Source: Pteria penguin (taxonomy: Eukaryota; Mollusca; Bivalvia; Pterioida; Pteriidae). Taken from it: a stretch of DNA of 64,000 nt. Every line of letters starts with the position of its first letter. Position 1 is the stretch's first letter. Where the stretch lies: contig CM068589.1 in NCBI GenBank assembly GCA_035048485.1, positions 8,534,024 to 8,598,023 on the forward strand. The letters are read 5' to 3'. The notes under the pieces were generated by a model that was not told where the DNA came from, did not search any database, and saw nothing but the letters and a program-made list of their open reading frames with translations. A program made the translations under genes and the position numbers. Positions 1-12,085 of the stretch are shown one piece after another.

Positions 1-1100
1 TGCAAAACTGTTTGAAGGATTTTAATAAATCTTGGTAGAAATAAGTCACTTATGATCCTCTTCAAATTCTGTTGTTTTCGTCCAGACCTCTTAACAGGTG
101 GCGCCACCATAGTCAAAAGTAGGTCACAAAAGAGTTCCCTCCTTTAACAATCTTCTTTTTCATATTGGCTGTATACAGAGACAAACAGAATGCATAGAAA
201 TCATCTAGAGGGATGAGTGAAGAAGTCTTGTCATTTTGGTTCCCTTCCAAAATCAAATTTTAGAATTTTTTTCGACATTTCTTTGGACTTGGTGATTTCA
301 ATGCAGAAAAGTATCATATTTCCTAGTTAATTGATAATGATGATTTCTTATGGACTATTGTGATCATAATTATGGTAAGGAATGTTACTTTGAAAGAATT
401 TTGTCAATAACTCAATTTTTGGATTTTCTATGAATTTTTTAAGACTTCCAAATTAGAATGTATAGGGACAATTCTTCACAATTTTAACTTCTGCTGTTAT
501 ACTACTTGAAAGATTTTAATGAAACATGGTATACATGAAGTACTATAGGTCCTCTATCAATTTTGTAAATTTCATCCAAATTGGTCAACAGATGATGTCA
601 CCATGTCTAAAAAAATAGGTCTCACAATTGTACATATACCGCTTGGTAATTGAAATATGAAGAGTAGCGGTTCAAATCCAGCTGTGGGCAAAATGTTTTT
701 TTCATTTCTTTACACATCTAAAAAAGTTTTTAGATGTTTCTCAGCACTTAATATATGAAATTAGGCCATTGGATCTGGACAATATTTGAAACAATTTTTG
801 TTCATGACCCAGATTTGAAATCAGTCAACAAAAGGCTCCATCCAAAGAAAATGACTAACTTGTTGCCCTGAATCACATCTTGCAGAGACAAAGTGAAATG
901 CTTAATATCAAAATCACCTGAATGGGTGTGCAAAAAAGTGTTGTTTTTTATTCTGGTCTAAAATTAAATTTGACCTATTTTCAACATTTGTGTTGACTTT
1001 AGTCACAGTAATGCAAATTAAACAACTTCTGCCTTTCTGCATGACTGATAATTTAGGTACTCAGGTGAGCGATATAGGCCCACTTTGGCCTATTGTTTAT
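1..1100 (+). repeat. AGCTCA/CAGGTGAGCG dispersed element, copy 1 (5' end outside window)
   Basis: This stretch matches, segment by segment, the better-delimited copy at 28030-29198. Shared segments include the stretch around AATAAATCTTGGTAGAAATA, a GGTTCAAATCCAGCTGTGG box near 670, and the terminus CAGGTGAGCGATATAGGCCCAC at about 1061. It has no coding potential. The GGTTCAAATCC segment resembles a tRNA B box, so a polymerase III-related origin is possible but unproven. The element lies upstream of, or in an intron of, the receptor exon at 1214. The family name is unknown to me. Confidence 0.7.
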
Positions 1101-1213
1101 ATGAACTATGATCAAGGTTAGGGGAAATTTGCATATTTTTAACCAGCGTTACATTGTATGGTAGTGCATTTAGTGCTTGATCAACATTATAAAACATACT
1201 GTTTTACAAACAG

Positions 1214-1415
1214 GATGGTAAACAAATGTGTAGCGTGTTGGACGTTGGAAACCAGGCATGTGGAAAACCAACCCTTAGATTGTACAATGTGACGTGTAAG
1301 ACGAAAGCTGGATGTTTCCATGGTAATAGGTCTGATGTTGAAATAAAAGTATTAGATGATATCACAGTTCAGAAAAAGGTGATCCAGTATCAACCGAAGA
1401 AAAGTGGAGACATGG
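1214..1415 (+). CDS. Internal exon of a membrane protein, extracellular part (receptor 1)
   Basis: The exon follows a pyrimidine-rich ACAAACAG acceptor and is open for 67 codons in phase 0. It ends at GGTAAC, a GT donor, in phase 1. The peptide begins DGKQMCSVLDVGNQACGK and has four cysteines plus N-x-T/S glycosylation sites (YNVT, GNRS), so it looks like a secreted or extracellular domain. The next recognisable exon (2509-2632) starts in the matching phase and encodes a membrane span. I cannot name the domain family. Earlier exons would lie left of the window. Confidence 0.55.
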
Positions 1416-1501
1416 GTAACACTCTATTTTCATATATCAATTTAAGCCAAGGAATTATGTGAGCTTACTGTCTTCTGACCAACACCCTGACCTTAGTTTT
1501 T

Positions 1502-1760
1502 ATACGCCCATCTTTGACAGGACATATTATGGTATGGCCTTGTGGGCAGGATACAGACAAAACTGTTGGGGCTAAGGTTGTCAACCTTGGTACCTTTACT
1601 CCTTATGCCAAGACAAAGATGTGTACTGGTTTTCAAATTAAGAGATCAAAGGTCAAGTTCATTGTACTACTTTTTTTTAAGGTCAGAGGTGAAGTTCATA
1701 GTACTTCTTGGTTAAAATTCCTTGTTGGCAGGATACAGAATGATATTGGAGATGGAACAA
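1502..1760 (+). repeat. ACGCCCATC-type dispersed repeat
   Basis: It begins ATACGCCCATCTTTGACAGG, followed by ATGGTATGGCC and GGGCAGGATACAGACAAAACT. This resembles a sequence class I remember as very common in bivalve genomes. It lies in the intron between the two receptor 1 exons. No gene is seen in it. Confidence 0.4.
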
Positions 1761-2089
1761 TTTAAAGGGGGAAAGTTTCCATACTTTCAAAATCCTCTCC
1801 TTCAAAATAAGCGATGGGCGTATTTTGCCACACTACGCGTTGCTCTTTTTGTGAGACAGTTGTCTCGATCAGTAGGAAAAGGCGACTTCAGTTTCCAGCA
1901 GACACTACAGTGGACCCTAGGACAACCTCTTTTAAACCTTTAAAAACTTATATTTTGCACATGCAAGAAACCATGTAAGGAAGACAACAGTAGTGATACA
2001 CAGAAAGGGACCGATCGAAATACCTATCAATATATGCAGAAAAGGGTCTAAGCTTACATCAGGATCACATGTCCACAGTCTGCTAAAGC

Positions 2090-2285
2090 AGATGATGTAT
2101 AACAGATAACTTTGATATTCTCTCGTTTCATCGTCTGAATTTGGAAAAGCTTTACTACCAAGTTGCAACAATAACCTTCCGTAATCACTCGCGGTCTCAT
2201 TTGCTCCTCGCCTTCTGCTACGAAATTCGCATCTATACGCATTCATGTGTTCAGGAGGATAGAAATACTCTTTGAGTGCTTGTGT
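2090..2285 (-). pseudogene. Gag fragment of an LTR retrotransposon
   Basis: On the minus strand a frame opens at about 2285 and contains the core CEFRSRRRGANETASDYG followed by KAFP. This fits the retrotransposon gag family pattern of an R-R-x-x-x-E-S motif and an L-A-x-x-A-F/Y-P motif. Recognisable homology fades after codon 65, although the frame stays open further. No protease or RT is adjacent, so it is an isolated remnant. It lies in antisense orientation in the intron of receptor 1. Confidence 0.5.
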
Positions 2286-2508
2286 TTACAAATCATAACT
2301 GATATTAGATAATCCAATCAGCGCTTTTTGTGCAGAACCTGTGAGGCTCATCGCTAGTTGCTCAGCGACTATTCCAGTTGTTTAGTAGCAAATAATACAC
2401 AAACATGATCCATCCAAGACAGAATGTATATATTATAATTATATAGCATATTTTCCAAATGCGAGATACTTAACTTATTTTAACATTATGTTATCTATAT
2501 ATTTGCAG

Positions 2509-2632
2509 AAGAGACGACTCCTGTTTCTGGTGATCATGATCCCACTGTAATCGCCATTCCTGTAGTAGTAGTAGTAGTTTTATCCATCATCATTGTCAGT
2601 TTAGTGATACGCACACAGAGGCAGAGGAAAAG
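2509..2632 (+). CDS. Transmembrane exon of receptor 1
   Basis: An ATATTTGCAG acceptor is followed by a phase 1 exon ending AAAAG with a GTAAAA donor. The peptide starts ETTPVSGDHDPTV, then has a hydrophobic segment of about 22 residues rich in V, I and L (IAIPVVVVVVLSIIIVSLVI), then basic RTQRQRKR. That order of a short extracellular stalk, one membrane span and a basic stop-transfer sequence is typical of a type I membrane protein. Its phase matches the exon at 1214-1415. A cytoplasmic exon should follow but none is clear in the next 3 kb. The layout parallels receptor 2 at 49-58 kb. Confidence 0.6.
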
Positions 2633-3209
2633 GTAAAACCTTGAGAAATTTAAAATGTATTTCGTCATGATCAGTTTATCAAGAATCAATTTTCACCTAT
2701 TTGCAGTTTCTTTATATAGGTTTCATTAATGAAGTCACAGGTTTTCTACTGTGCCCTACTTGTTCCTATGTTTTATTCTAATTTTACTAATTTCCTACTT
2801 TCCCATTAAGTCTTCCTTGTATTCCTTCTATCAAAAATCACAAAAGGGAAAAAGTAAGACACTAAAATATTGTAATAAATTTGAAAAGACTATTGAGAAA
2901 GTACAACGAATAAAGGTCAGGGCTCCAATTAGGGACCATTTTAGCCACCATGGCGGCCAAATTTAGTATTGGTGACCACATTTAGTCAATAGGTTATCCA
3001 GAAACTGCGTTTAACAAGATTTTCGTAAAACTGGGAAAAATCCCATTTAATGGTACTTAGCAGGGTTCCCTATTTTAAAAAAAATAGCAGGGGATTTTAG
3101 AAAAAGTATGAGGCGAAGTAAGGTGTGAGAGCCGAAGGCATGAGCCTTCTAGGTAGGTCAAAAAAGGTTAAAAAGCAAAGCCATAACGGATGAAAATATA
3201 CTGTAATTA

Positions 3210-3770
3210 TTATACCCCCTGCTGTGTAGTAGGGGGTTATACTGGAATCACTCTGTCCGTCTGTCCTGCAAATTGGTTTCTGGATTTTTTTCTCACGTGC
3301 TTTGACATATTGAACTTAAACTAGGTATTTAGATTCGATATGATGATCTACAGATCGAGTTTTACTTTGTTGCAATTGACCCACTTTTCCAAGAGTTATT
3401 GCCCTTTCACCAAAATTCATTATCTGGACATTTTGCTCATGTGCTTTGACATATTGAACTAAAACTTGGTATATAACTTCGATGTGATGATCTACAGATC
3501 AAGCTTCACTTTTGTCTCATTTGACCCACTTTTTCAAGAGTTATTGCCCTTTGACCAGAATTAATTCTCCAGACTTTTTTTTCCCGTGCTTTGACATATT
3601 GTAAGAGTTATGCCCTTTGACCAAAATTCATTTTCAAAACTTTTCTCACGTGCTTCTACATAATAAACTGGAACTTGGTACATGACTTTAATATGATGAT
3701 CTACAAGTCGAGTTTTAACTTTTGTTTTAATTTCTTGTGACAAAGCCCTTTAATAAGCACCAAATCTTCA
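3210..3770 (+). repeat. ATACCCCCTGC...TGTCCGTCTGTCC repeat with internal duplications
   Basis: It opens with ATACCCCCTGCTGTGTAG and CTGTCCGTCTGTCC. It then repeats a unit containing TCTCACGTGCTTTGACATATTGAACT and GATGATCTACAGATC about three times (near 3290, 3430 and 3580). Related starts occur at 8991 and 41980, so it is a dispersed family. There is no coding content. Confidence 0.55.
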
Positions 3771-3889
3771 GCTTCCTATCAAGCTATGTTGACTACTCTT
3801 TTTACTGTCTAGTCGTAAAGGGATGAATTATTGCATGTTTCAACTTCGTTGCCACAAGGGATATTTGTCCCGTTAGAACAGCTCTAGGT

Positions 3890-4450
3890 GATTTCTGGAT
3901 GATAACTCAAGTACCTTTCTTCACTTTTAAATAAATTTGGATATATGCTTTATTATCAAGAGATGAATAATACTATTGATTTTGGGGTCAAAAGGTCAAA
4001 GGTCAAGGTCACAGCTGATGAAAATAATCTGTTATTATTGGTTTTTGGTTGATTACTCAAGTACCTTTCATCATATTCATACCAAATTTTATATATGCTT
4101 ATGTGTGAAGAGAGGAAGAACCCTATTGATTTTGGGGACATAAGGTCAAAGGTCAAGGTCACAGCTTATAGAAAAGACTGAAGTTATTAATTTTCAGATG
4201 ATTCTAATGTATTATCATATATTATTAAACACTCATCAGAATTTGGTCATATTTCACATATTTTATGTGTCAAGTTCTATTAATCTGGTAGTTCAGAATC
4301 TTATTAAAAATGGAATGGGAAGGATGCCTATAGATTTGAGGGTCAATATGTCAAAAGGCAATACTACACTACTGGTAATATTTATAGGAATTATGGCAGA
4401 TGAATCTTGTAATTAATGAAAGTTTGTGGCTGCTGTGATTTAAACCCACG
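3890..4450 (+). repeat. Copy A of a ~520-bp duplicated segment
   Basis: It contains two ~130-bp units, each with CTCAAGTACCTTTC, CCTATTGATTTTGGGG and AAGGTCAAAGGTCAAGGTCACAGC. A ~250-bp tail follows with GATGATTCTAATGTATTA, GGATGCCTATAGATTTGAGG and a final TTAAACCCA(C/G)GC. The same order recurs at 5420-5945 with many substitutions, so the duplication is old. No gene is seen here. Confidence 0.7.
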
Positions 4451-5419
4451 CTGGGGCTCAAGTTTTCTTTACCCATACTGAATCGGAACAAGACGACATT
4501 TTTAATGTGAAGTCAAAGTGGCAAAATTTATAATCCAAAATTGTGTCATTTATCCTTAATGCTTCTTTACATATTACATAAATGTGTTTGCATTTGGAAA
4601 CTTGAAAAAGATTAAATACTTAAAGTGGCATGTCTAAGGACTGTCTTAACTCCATAAAACGCCCTGATCTGCATCTCAAGCATGTTCTTAGTTTTAAATC
4701 TCACTCTGTCTCTCAGAATAGTATTCTGTAAAAATACAAGATTCTGGTGGAATTTTATTTCCTGAGTGTATCTTTTAAATTCATTAGTTAAAGAGATATT
4801 AAGATATCTTGAGGTATTATTTGACCTTCTTCTCCTTCTTCTTTTTCTTCTTCTATTACAAAGTTGAGTGTCAATATAAAATCCTCACTAGACAATATGG
4901 TACAGTTAAAATGTTAAAATCCTTGCTCCTCACTCTAAGCTGAAGTTGGCTGAATTGACTGATGTTGTATTACCCATTGCTGTCCAGTAGTCCTCCAAGG
5001 AACTGTTATTGAAGTCTGTTCCAGTCCCTGATGGTACTTAGGAAGGAGGAGAACAGGTGCACATGCCTTTCATGCCCCCGATATCAAAGATTTGGGGGTA
5101 TCTAGTTTTTGGTCTGTCTGTCTGTCTTTTTGTCTGTGTCAAAAAACCTTTGGTTAGGGCTTTCATATTTCAAATGCATGTTCCTTGTGACAAGACCTTG
5201 GCACCAATACAATAATTTTTGACATTGTGACCTTGACTGTACATATCATATATTTGCCTTAATTTGTTGCCAGCATATCTATGTATAGATAGTTGTATAA
5301 TAGATGTATAATTACTTTGTAGGCTTTGACCCATGCTGATGTTCTGCAACCTTTGTGGGTTTGCTGTAGGAAGTTGAGGCCTTATTGGCTTTGGCAATGA
5401 TGGCATCAATATTCTGATG
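4451..5419. other. No gene recognised
   Basis: This is AT-rich sequence with a CTTCTTCTCC pyrimidine tract near 4828 and a short TCTGTCTGTCTG stretch near 5115 that starts a fragment of the dispersed GTCTGTC repeat class. No exon with convincing splice sites was seen. Confidence 0.4.
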
Positions 5420-5945
5420 AAAATAGACTGTAGTTATCAAGAGAGGAAAAACCTTGTTGATTTTGGGGTCAAAGGGTGAAAGGTCACAGCTGATGAAAAT
5501 AATCTAGTATTATTGGATTTTGGAGGATTTCTCAAGTATCTTTCAACATGTTTAAAAACTAAAGTTGGATACTTCCTTACTTAATAAGAGAGCAAGATCC
5601 CTATTGATTTTGTTGTCATAAGGTCAAAGGTCATGGTCACAGCTGATAGAAAAGGCTGAAATTATTCATTTTCAGATGATTCTAATGTATTATTATATAT
5701 TATTGAATACTCATTACTGACATTAGAATTTGATCATATTTCACATATTTTACAAGTCAAGTTCTTTGAAACAGATGTAATTTAAAATCTTTTTAAGAGG
5801 GAGGGATGCCTATAGATTTGAGGGTAAAATATATGTCAAAAGACATTACTACAATACTGATAATATTAATAGGAGTTATGACCCATTAGACTTGTAATTT
5901 AGGAAAGTTTCTTGCTCCTATGAATTAAACCCAGGCGGAAGCATA
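5420..5945 (+). repeat. Copy B of the ~520-bp duplicated segment
   Basis: Same element order and orientation as 3890-4450: the CTATTGATTTTG unit, AAGGTCAAAGGTCA, GATGATTCTAATGTATTATTATA, GGATGCCTATAGATTTGAGG, then ATTAAACCCAGGC. Small insertions and deletions separate the two copies. Confidence 0.7.
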
Positions 5946-5989
5946 TGTTTTACAAACATGCTGTAGTTTTGTATGATATTCTATTCTCA

Positions 5990-6480
5990 TTACACCCCAT
6001 GCAAACAGAGTTTGGGGTGGTATATATGAATCACATGCGTCTGTCTGCCTATCTGTCATCAACCTTGTTTGGGCCATAATTATATGCTATAGTGCAGACC
6101 AATAATACTTCACACAATAGTTGTTAATGATTAAAAGGTGTGTCATGACCTTGATCCAAGGTCAGGGTCATAGTGTACAAAGTCAAAATTCTTGTCCGGT
6201 CCATAATGTCTTCATGCTACATCATTGGCCAGTAATATTTTTTGGGCCCCACTTAATATCTGGGTGCCCTATACAGTCTATCCATCTGTCTGTTCGGCCG
6301 TCCATTTGTCCATCAGCAAAATTTTTCAAATTGGCCATATCTAATACAATTCCAGAGGTAGAGCTTTCATATTTGGCATGTTTGTTCCTTTTGACAAGAC
6401 TTTTCTGTTGGTACCAAAAGTTTTGATCATATGATCTTGACAGTAATCTTTGACCTATAATTTAAAATCTGTGACAGTGT
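5990..6480 (+). repeat. GTCTGTCTGCC-type dispersed repeat fragments
   Basis: Fragments include CATGCGTCTGTCTGCCTATCTG near 6035, a TCATGACCTTGATCCAAGGTCAGGGTCATAG piece of the ~140-bp array family near 6143, and CCATCTGTCTGTTCGGCCGTCC near 6280. The last is followed by a segment that mentions TTCATATTTGGCATG, also present at 22170. It appears to be a mosaic of at least two dispersed repeat families. Confidence 0.45.
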
Positions 6481-6678
6481 CTGCTTGTCAAATTATAGGG
6501 ATATTAATTCCTAGCTTCTATTTAGGAATCTACAATTGTTGAAAATAATATGATATGTTCTAAACTAAAGTAATTTCAATGTTAACTCATCTTTATTTTT
6601 TCTACTTGTTAACATTTCTCTCATAAAATATTTTTATCTTAAATCTTGAACTGTGTAACTACGTTTCCAATACATCAT

Positions 6679-7352
6679 CAGGGCCGTCGCTAGGGCTTAT
6701 TTGGGGCCGATATTCGGCCCTATTCTCAACGCCAAATAGTATCTTTTTTCCCAACTGTACGTAATCTAATTTATTGACCGAAACTTGTTCAATCGCACTA
6801 TATTTTAAACCGTAACATCAGCGCGTCCGACACAAAATGTAAACACCATCAATGTACAAATAGTGCTTGTAAATGCAGTGTTTTGAAGAGTAGTATTGAA
6901 GCGTTTTGTGGATCCTTTAATCGACAGGTGCGAGGTTATTTCGAATGGTCGTATTCGTGACAAGTCTTTTCGATGCATATTTGAACACGGACATGGCATT
7001 CGAAATTGATTTATATTATTGAATGTAGCATATGACAAAAAAAAAAAAGAGTAATGGTTTTATGTTTAATGAGAGCGCTGTGTCTTATAAAATCGCATAA
7101 AGCAACACGAGAACACAGAAATCAAATGACTGATAGTGATCACGGCCAACAATCAAAACCAGCTGCCTCAATGTCAACTGGATGCAGCCATAAATAAATC
7201 AAACAAAACTAGATGTACTTGAAATAAACAAATGCCATTGATAATACTGCTTTTCTCATTTCATTGAATTTTTTCCCAATTTGGTCCAAAACGACGCTAT
7301 TTTTCCCAATTGCAAAGGCCCTGGCCCCAGTCCCAAAATACAAAGAGCCCTG
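6679..7352. mobile_element. Possible hAT-like non-autonomous element
   Basis: The block starts CAGGGCCGTCGCTAGGGC and ends AAAGAGCCCTG, so the outer six bases CAGGGC/GCCCTG are inverted. The flanking 8-mers are TACATCAT and ATCATCAT, which agree at 6 of 8 positions. Short CAGGG-type termini and 8-bp target duplications are typical of hAT elements. Internal open frames are not convincing. The call rests only on termini and size. Confidence 0.35.
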
Positions 7353-7360
7353 ATCATCAT

Positions 7361-8988
7361 GGCTACCATCACATAGATTAGATAAAAACAACAGCCATTA
7401 CAAAAATAAAAACAAAATAACTTTAATGAGAAAGAATTTTATAATATCATTCATATGTTAAATCAGTAGATAACAATAACATTTGGTATTCATGATTGAT
7501 TTTAAGGTTATATTTTTACTTCTGAACAGAATGGACACTCAGAAACAGATGTCAACAAAAAAGTTATGAAAATTAAATTGGACATGCTGAAAACAAGCCA
7601 GAAACATCTTTTAAGTGTAAGGTAGAGCTAGCAGAAATGACTCCTTAATTCAACAGTCCATCAAGCCAGCAATGTTTGATGAACTTACAATTTTCATGAC
7701 AGTGTTTAACTCAAATACTTGTCTTGTCCATCTAAATGATTCAAATCATTCAAATTGCTTTACATTTCAAGACAAAGTAGGAAGGTGATTAGGCTATCAA
7801 TTTTCCATTCGGCACAAGATGGAAATGCACCAATGATTATATAATATTTATTACCTTGCTTGTTTCTTGTCAGAAGAATCACAATGCAGTTTTTCAAATC
7901 TTTGATCTTGTAGCTCGAATAAGAAAAATGTCATGTTGATGTGAATCATCACAGGATGGTTTTCTGAAACATTCCTTCCTCCACTGATAATATCAAATTT
8001 TAACTCTAACTTTCATGATTTCTAAAACATGGATATGTTTGTATATAAGAAGTGACAATATGTAGACGTCATATACCTGTATATTTTTAGAATATATACA
8101 GGTATTTATCACACATTCTGACACCTGAATTTATAATGACTGTCTAACATGGTATCTTGTTTTAAGTGTTATAATGACAGTGCATCAATTACTTTCTTAT
8201 TTTACATTTTAAGTATTTCACCACTTTACAATTGTTTTATATATGTATGCATAAAAATTTTAAATGAATGATATTTTGTATTGTCTGTTCAATGTTGTTA
8301 TATTTTCGACGATTTTTGACTAATAGAATTTTGTTGATGTTCAACACATGAAGACTTGGAAGATATAAAGGTAATAGTTGGTATTTTGATGTTCAAAGCA
8401 CATGATTCTCCAGTGTGATATGTTGTCGTAAGTGCTATTGTTACATTTAGAGGTGTTTTCTTGATTTTTTTTTTTAAATTTTGCCTGCCCAAACATTTTT
8501 GGAATGTGATTACTAATCTGAAATTGAATATATTTGATCCAGTTCTTGTAGTTCATATTTTGTTACTAGAGAGATCCTTGATATACATTTTATCTCATCT
8601 GAGATCTGATGATTTTGCTACCATGTTTTTATCTGTTGATTAAAACTGAATAGACTAATCAGTAGCGATTTTGCAATGATTCATTTTGAAAGTAAGGGTT
8701 ACAATTTCAGGCACATGTTAATTAATTTGTTATTGGAAAACTTAAAACGTTTTATCTTCAATCTGAAAATGAGTGATGTCGATTGAATGGCAAAAAAAAT
8801 GGCGTCAAATACTGCTTGTTGGTTTTCACCTTGCTAATGATAAATAGGAAAATTTGTAATGTAAAAAGTGACGAGTTTTTAAAATCCTTTATTGCAGTCA
8901 AATACACCAAAATGTGTCAGAGCCCATCTTGGAGCATCCTTATTTCAAGAGGTTAAGGAGATGTAGGCGGCCCCTGGACTTCAGTTTA
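7361..8988. other. No gene recognised
   Basis: AT-rich non-coding sequence. A TATATACAGGTATTT palindrome-like stretch lies near 8070-8110. No exon, RNA gene or repeat that I recognise was found. Confidence 0.4.
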
Positions 8989-10255
8989 TTATACCCCCTG
9001 CAAGAAAGTGTTGGGGGATATTTCCGAAATGCGCGGTATGTCTGTCTGTCTGTCCATCTGTCTGTCCATCTGTTCAGGTCATAGCTTCTTACCCCCTTGT
9101 CAGATCTAGATAAGGTATCACACAAATGCTGTCCATGACCTTGACCCTATGCCATATTTTCAAGGTCAAAGTCACAGTGCATACATAGCCAAGATTCTTG
9201 TCTTGGCTATTACTTCTTACTGCCACGTTGGATTTAGATATCACACAATTGTTGACCAAGACACAAAGGTTTGTCATGACCTCGACCTTGGGCATTATCT
9301 TCAAGGTCAAAGTCACACTGCACACATAGCAAAGTCCTTGTCCAGGCCATAACTTCTCACTGTCAGGTTGGATTTTGATATCACACAATTGTTGTCCATG
9401 ACCCAAAGGTGTGTCATGACCTCGACCTAAGGTCATATTTTCAAGATCAAGTCACAGTGCACACTTAGCCAAAATTCTTGTCCTGGCTATTATTTTTACT
9501 GCCAAGTTGGATTTGGATATGAACAATGGTTGTCCATGACCCAGGGGTGTGTTAAGGCCTAGAATCTAGGTCAAATATTAAAGGTAAAGGTCACAGTGCG
9601 CACATAGCAAAATCCTTGTCCTGGCCATGGCTTCTCACTGCTAAGTTGGATTTGGATATCACACAATTGTTGTCCATGACCCAAGGGTGTGTCATGCCCT
9701 CGACCCAAGGTCATATCTTCAAGGTCAAGGTCACCGCACAAATAGCCAAAATCCTTGTCCGGACTATATCCGTACTACGAAGTTTAATTTGGATAATATA
9801 TCTTACAATTGTTGTCCATGACTGAAGGGTGTGCCTTGACCTTGTACTAAGGTCATATCTACAAGGTCAAGATTACAGTGCACACACAGCCAGAATTCTT
9901 GTCCGGGCCATATCTATTTCATTTTATGTTGGAGGGAGATTTTATGTTACACAATTCTTGTTCATTACCCAAGGATGTGTCATTACCTTGAATCAAGGTC
10001 ATATCTACAACGTCAAGTTTACAGTGCACACACTTAATCAGAATTATTGTCCGGGCTATGACTTCTTTCTGTTATGTTGGCGGGAGTTTATATATTTGGT
10101 CCAAGGAAGGAAGGAGGTTTTATTTCAAACAACTGCTCTCCATGACCCAAGGATATGTCATGATCTTGAACCAAAGTCATATCTCCAAGGTCAAGGTCAG
10201 AGTGCACACATACCAGAATTCTTGTTTTCATTGATTATACCAAAGAATATACACG
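8989..10255 (+). repeat. Tandem array of ~140-bp GACCTTGACC units
   Basis: The leader ATACCCCCTGCAAGAAAGTG plus a CTGTCTGTCTGTCC stretch is followed by about eight units of 139-141 bp. Starts measured at the TCATGACCTCGACC phrase fall near 9138, 9278, 9418, 9557, 9696, 9837, 9981 and 10161 (the last unit longer). Each unit carries AAGGTCAAGGTCACAGTGCACACATAG, CTTGTCCGGGCCATA and CACACAATTGTTGTCCATGACC. Open frames across it are repeat translations and not genes. Isolated unit fragments occur at 6143 and 21538. Confidence 0.9.
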
Positions 10256-10616
10256 TGGGTAGGATATTTTGACTGTCGCTAGCATTGGAAGTCACTAGCA
10301 TCTCTGTACATTGCATTAGTTATTTTTGCATTTTTTAATAAAAAGTGTTCAAAAAGCAATTTCTTAAAACAAATGAATTATACATACAAAATAAAATATT
10401 TGTTTTATTCCACTAGTTTACAGTTCTTTTATTCACATGTATTATATCCAAATTTGTCCTTTTATTTCATTGTTCATTCAGCCTGCATATATTTTCAAAT
10501 TATATCCATTATGCTTGTAATTTAATCGTACAATTTTCCAAACCTTCCCGGTGCACATTATTGGCAGTTGTTTTTCTTCTTTTTCTCCCTTTTTTGTTTT
10601 CGTATAGTTTTGTATT

Positions 10617-11150
10617 TTAGCTCATCTGAGCCAAATCAAATGTTCAAGTGAGCTTTTGTCATAGTGTTTTGTCCATCCTGATCTCCCTGACAGATTTAAT
10701 AAAACATGGTATACTTGTAGAGCAAGGATATGTTTACAGAGTTTTTCTAAAAAAGAAACACTCCTTTGACAATCCCCTTCAAGGAGGGATGTATAGAATT
10801 AAAAACAAATGATATCTAATTATTCTTGAAAGATGCAAGTTTACTCTTTCATTCAGATCAGAATATTTTTTGATCTTTTTTCTTATTAGACAATAGGCAT
10901 TATTAGACAATAATGGAATATAGAAATAATTTCTTTGATATTTTTGCAATTTTTGTAAGAATACACCAGAGTGAACTGGAAGGGTGTCTTAAGAATAGGT
11001 TGTTATTGTTTCCCCTCTAAAGTACATGTGAAGTTTTTGCGTTTTTGAAATATAGTTGTTTTGCTCTAACCGTATTATTCCTACTTAAGAAGGAATGTGA
11101 TGTATCTGGGGATGTTTCAACTTTGTTGCGGCCGTAGGACAGCTCTAGTT
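10617..11150 (+). repeat. AGCTCA-type dispersed element, copy 2 (partial)
   Basis: It starts TTTTAGCTCATCTGAGCC, then TCAAGTGAGCTTTTGTCATAGTG, and TTAATAAAACATGGTATAC, matching the left part of the copy at 28030. It ends near the GGACAGCTCTAG phrase at 11140, also found at 3874. The right terminus CAGGTGAGCG is absent. Confidence 0.6.
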
Positions 11151-11160
11151 TTAACCGTTT

Positions 11161-12085
11161 TTAGCTCTACTGGTCTTGACCAGTCGAGCTCATGCGATGG
11201 TCCGTTGTCCGGCCGTCCGGACGTCCGTCCGTGAACAATTTATTTGTTCCCTCTTCTTCTCTGAAGGTATATGTCCCAGAGACTTAATTATGGTTTCATC
11301 TTGTTCGATTGGTGGTCTAGTTGTGCATGTGCAATTTTGGTCCAGTTCGGACCCCCTGAGGTCCCACAAAGGGGCGTGGTTCCAAAATCTTGTTCCATCT
11401 TCTTCTCTAAAGGTATTTGCCTCAGAGACTTAATTATTGTCTCATCTTGTAAAGTAGATGGTCTAGTTATGCATGTGCCATTTTGGTCCGGTCTGGACCA
11501 CTTGGGGTCCTAACAAAGGGGCGTGGTCCCAAAATTTTGTTCCCTCTTCTTCTCTGAAGGTATATGTTTCAGAGAGCTAATTAGGGTCTGATCTTGCTGG
11601 GTAGGCGGTCTAGTTGTGCATGTGCAATTTTGGTCCAGTTCGGACCCCTTGGGGTCCCACAAAGGGTGTGGTCCCAAAATTGTGTTATGTCTTTTACTAT
11701 AAAGGTATATGTTCCCGGGACCCAATAACATTCTCATCTTGTTTGGTATGTGGTTTAGTGGTACATGTGCAATTTTGGTCCAGTTCGGACCCCCTGGGTC
11801 CCACAAAAGGGGTGTGGTCCCAAGATGTTGTTCCCTCTTCTTCTCTAACAATATATGTCCCACAGACTAAATTATAGTCTAATCATGTTTGGTAGGATGT
11901 CTAGTTGTACATGTGCAATTTTGGTCCAGTCTGGTGTGGTCCCAAGATTCTGTGCCTTCTTTTTCCCTGAGGGTATAAATCCCAGAGACCTCTTTGTGGT
12001 TTCTTCTTGTTTGGGTGGTCTAGTTGTGCATGTGCAATGTTTGGTCTAGTCTGGACCCCTGGGGCCCCTCAAAGGGCGTGAGTTA
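11161..12085 (+). mobile_element. Minisatellite-bearing element (Helentron/HINE-like?), copy 1
   Basis: The left end, AGCTCTACTGGTCTTGACCAGTCGAGCTC, has an ACTGGTC/GACCAGT stem that can fold into a hairpin. A CGTCCGGACGTCCGTCCG stretch follows, then about six tandem units of ~147 bp. Each unit carries GGTATATGTCCCAGAGAC, GGTGGTCTAGTTGTGCATG, GGACCCCCTGG and GGGGCGTGGTCCCAAAAT. The right end seen in copy 2 is missing, so this copy is truncated near 12085. A terminal hairpin plus internal tandem repeats fits Helitron-related non-autonomous elements of bivalves, but no transposase is present to prove it. Confidence 0.6.

Noticed and set aside
9829..10272. 147-codon open frame in the 140-bp array
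   Set aside because: It is a repeat translation with phrases like SYLQGQ recurring per unit.
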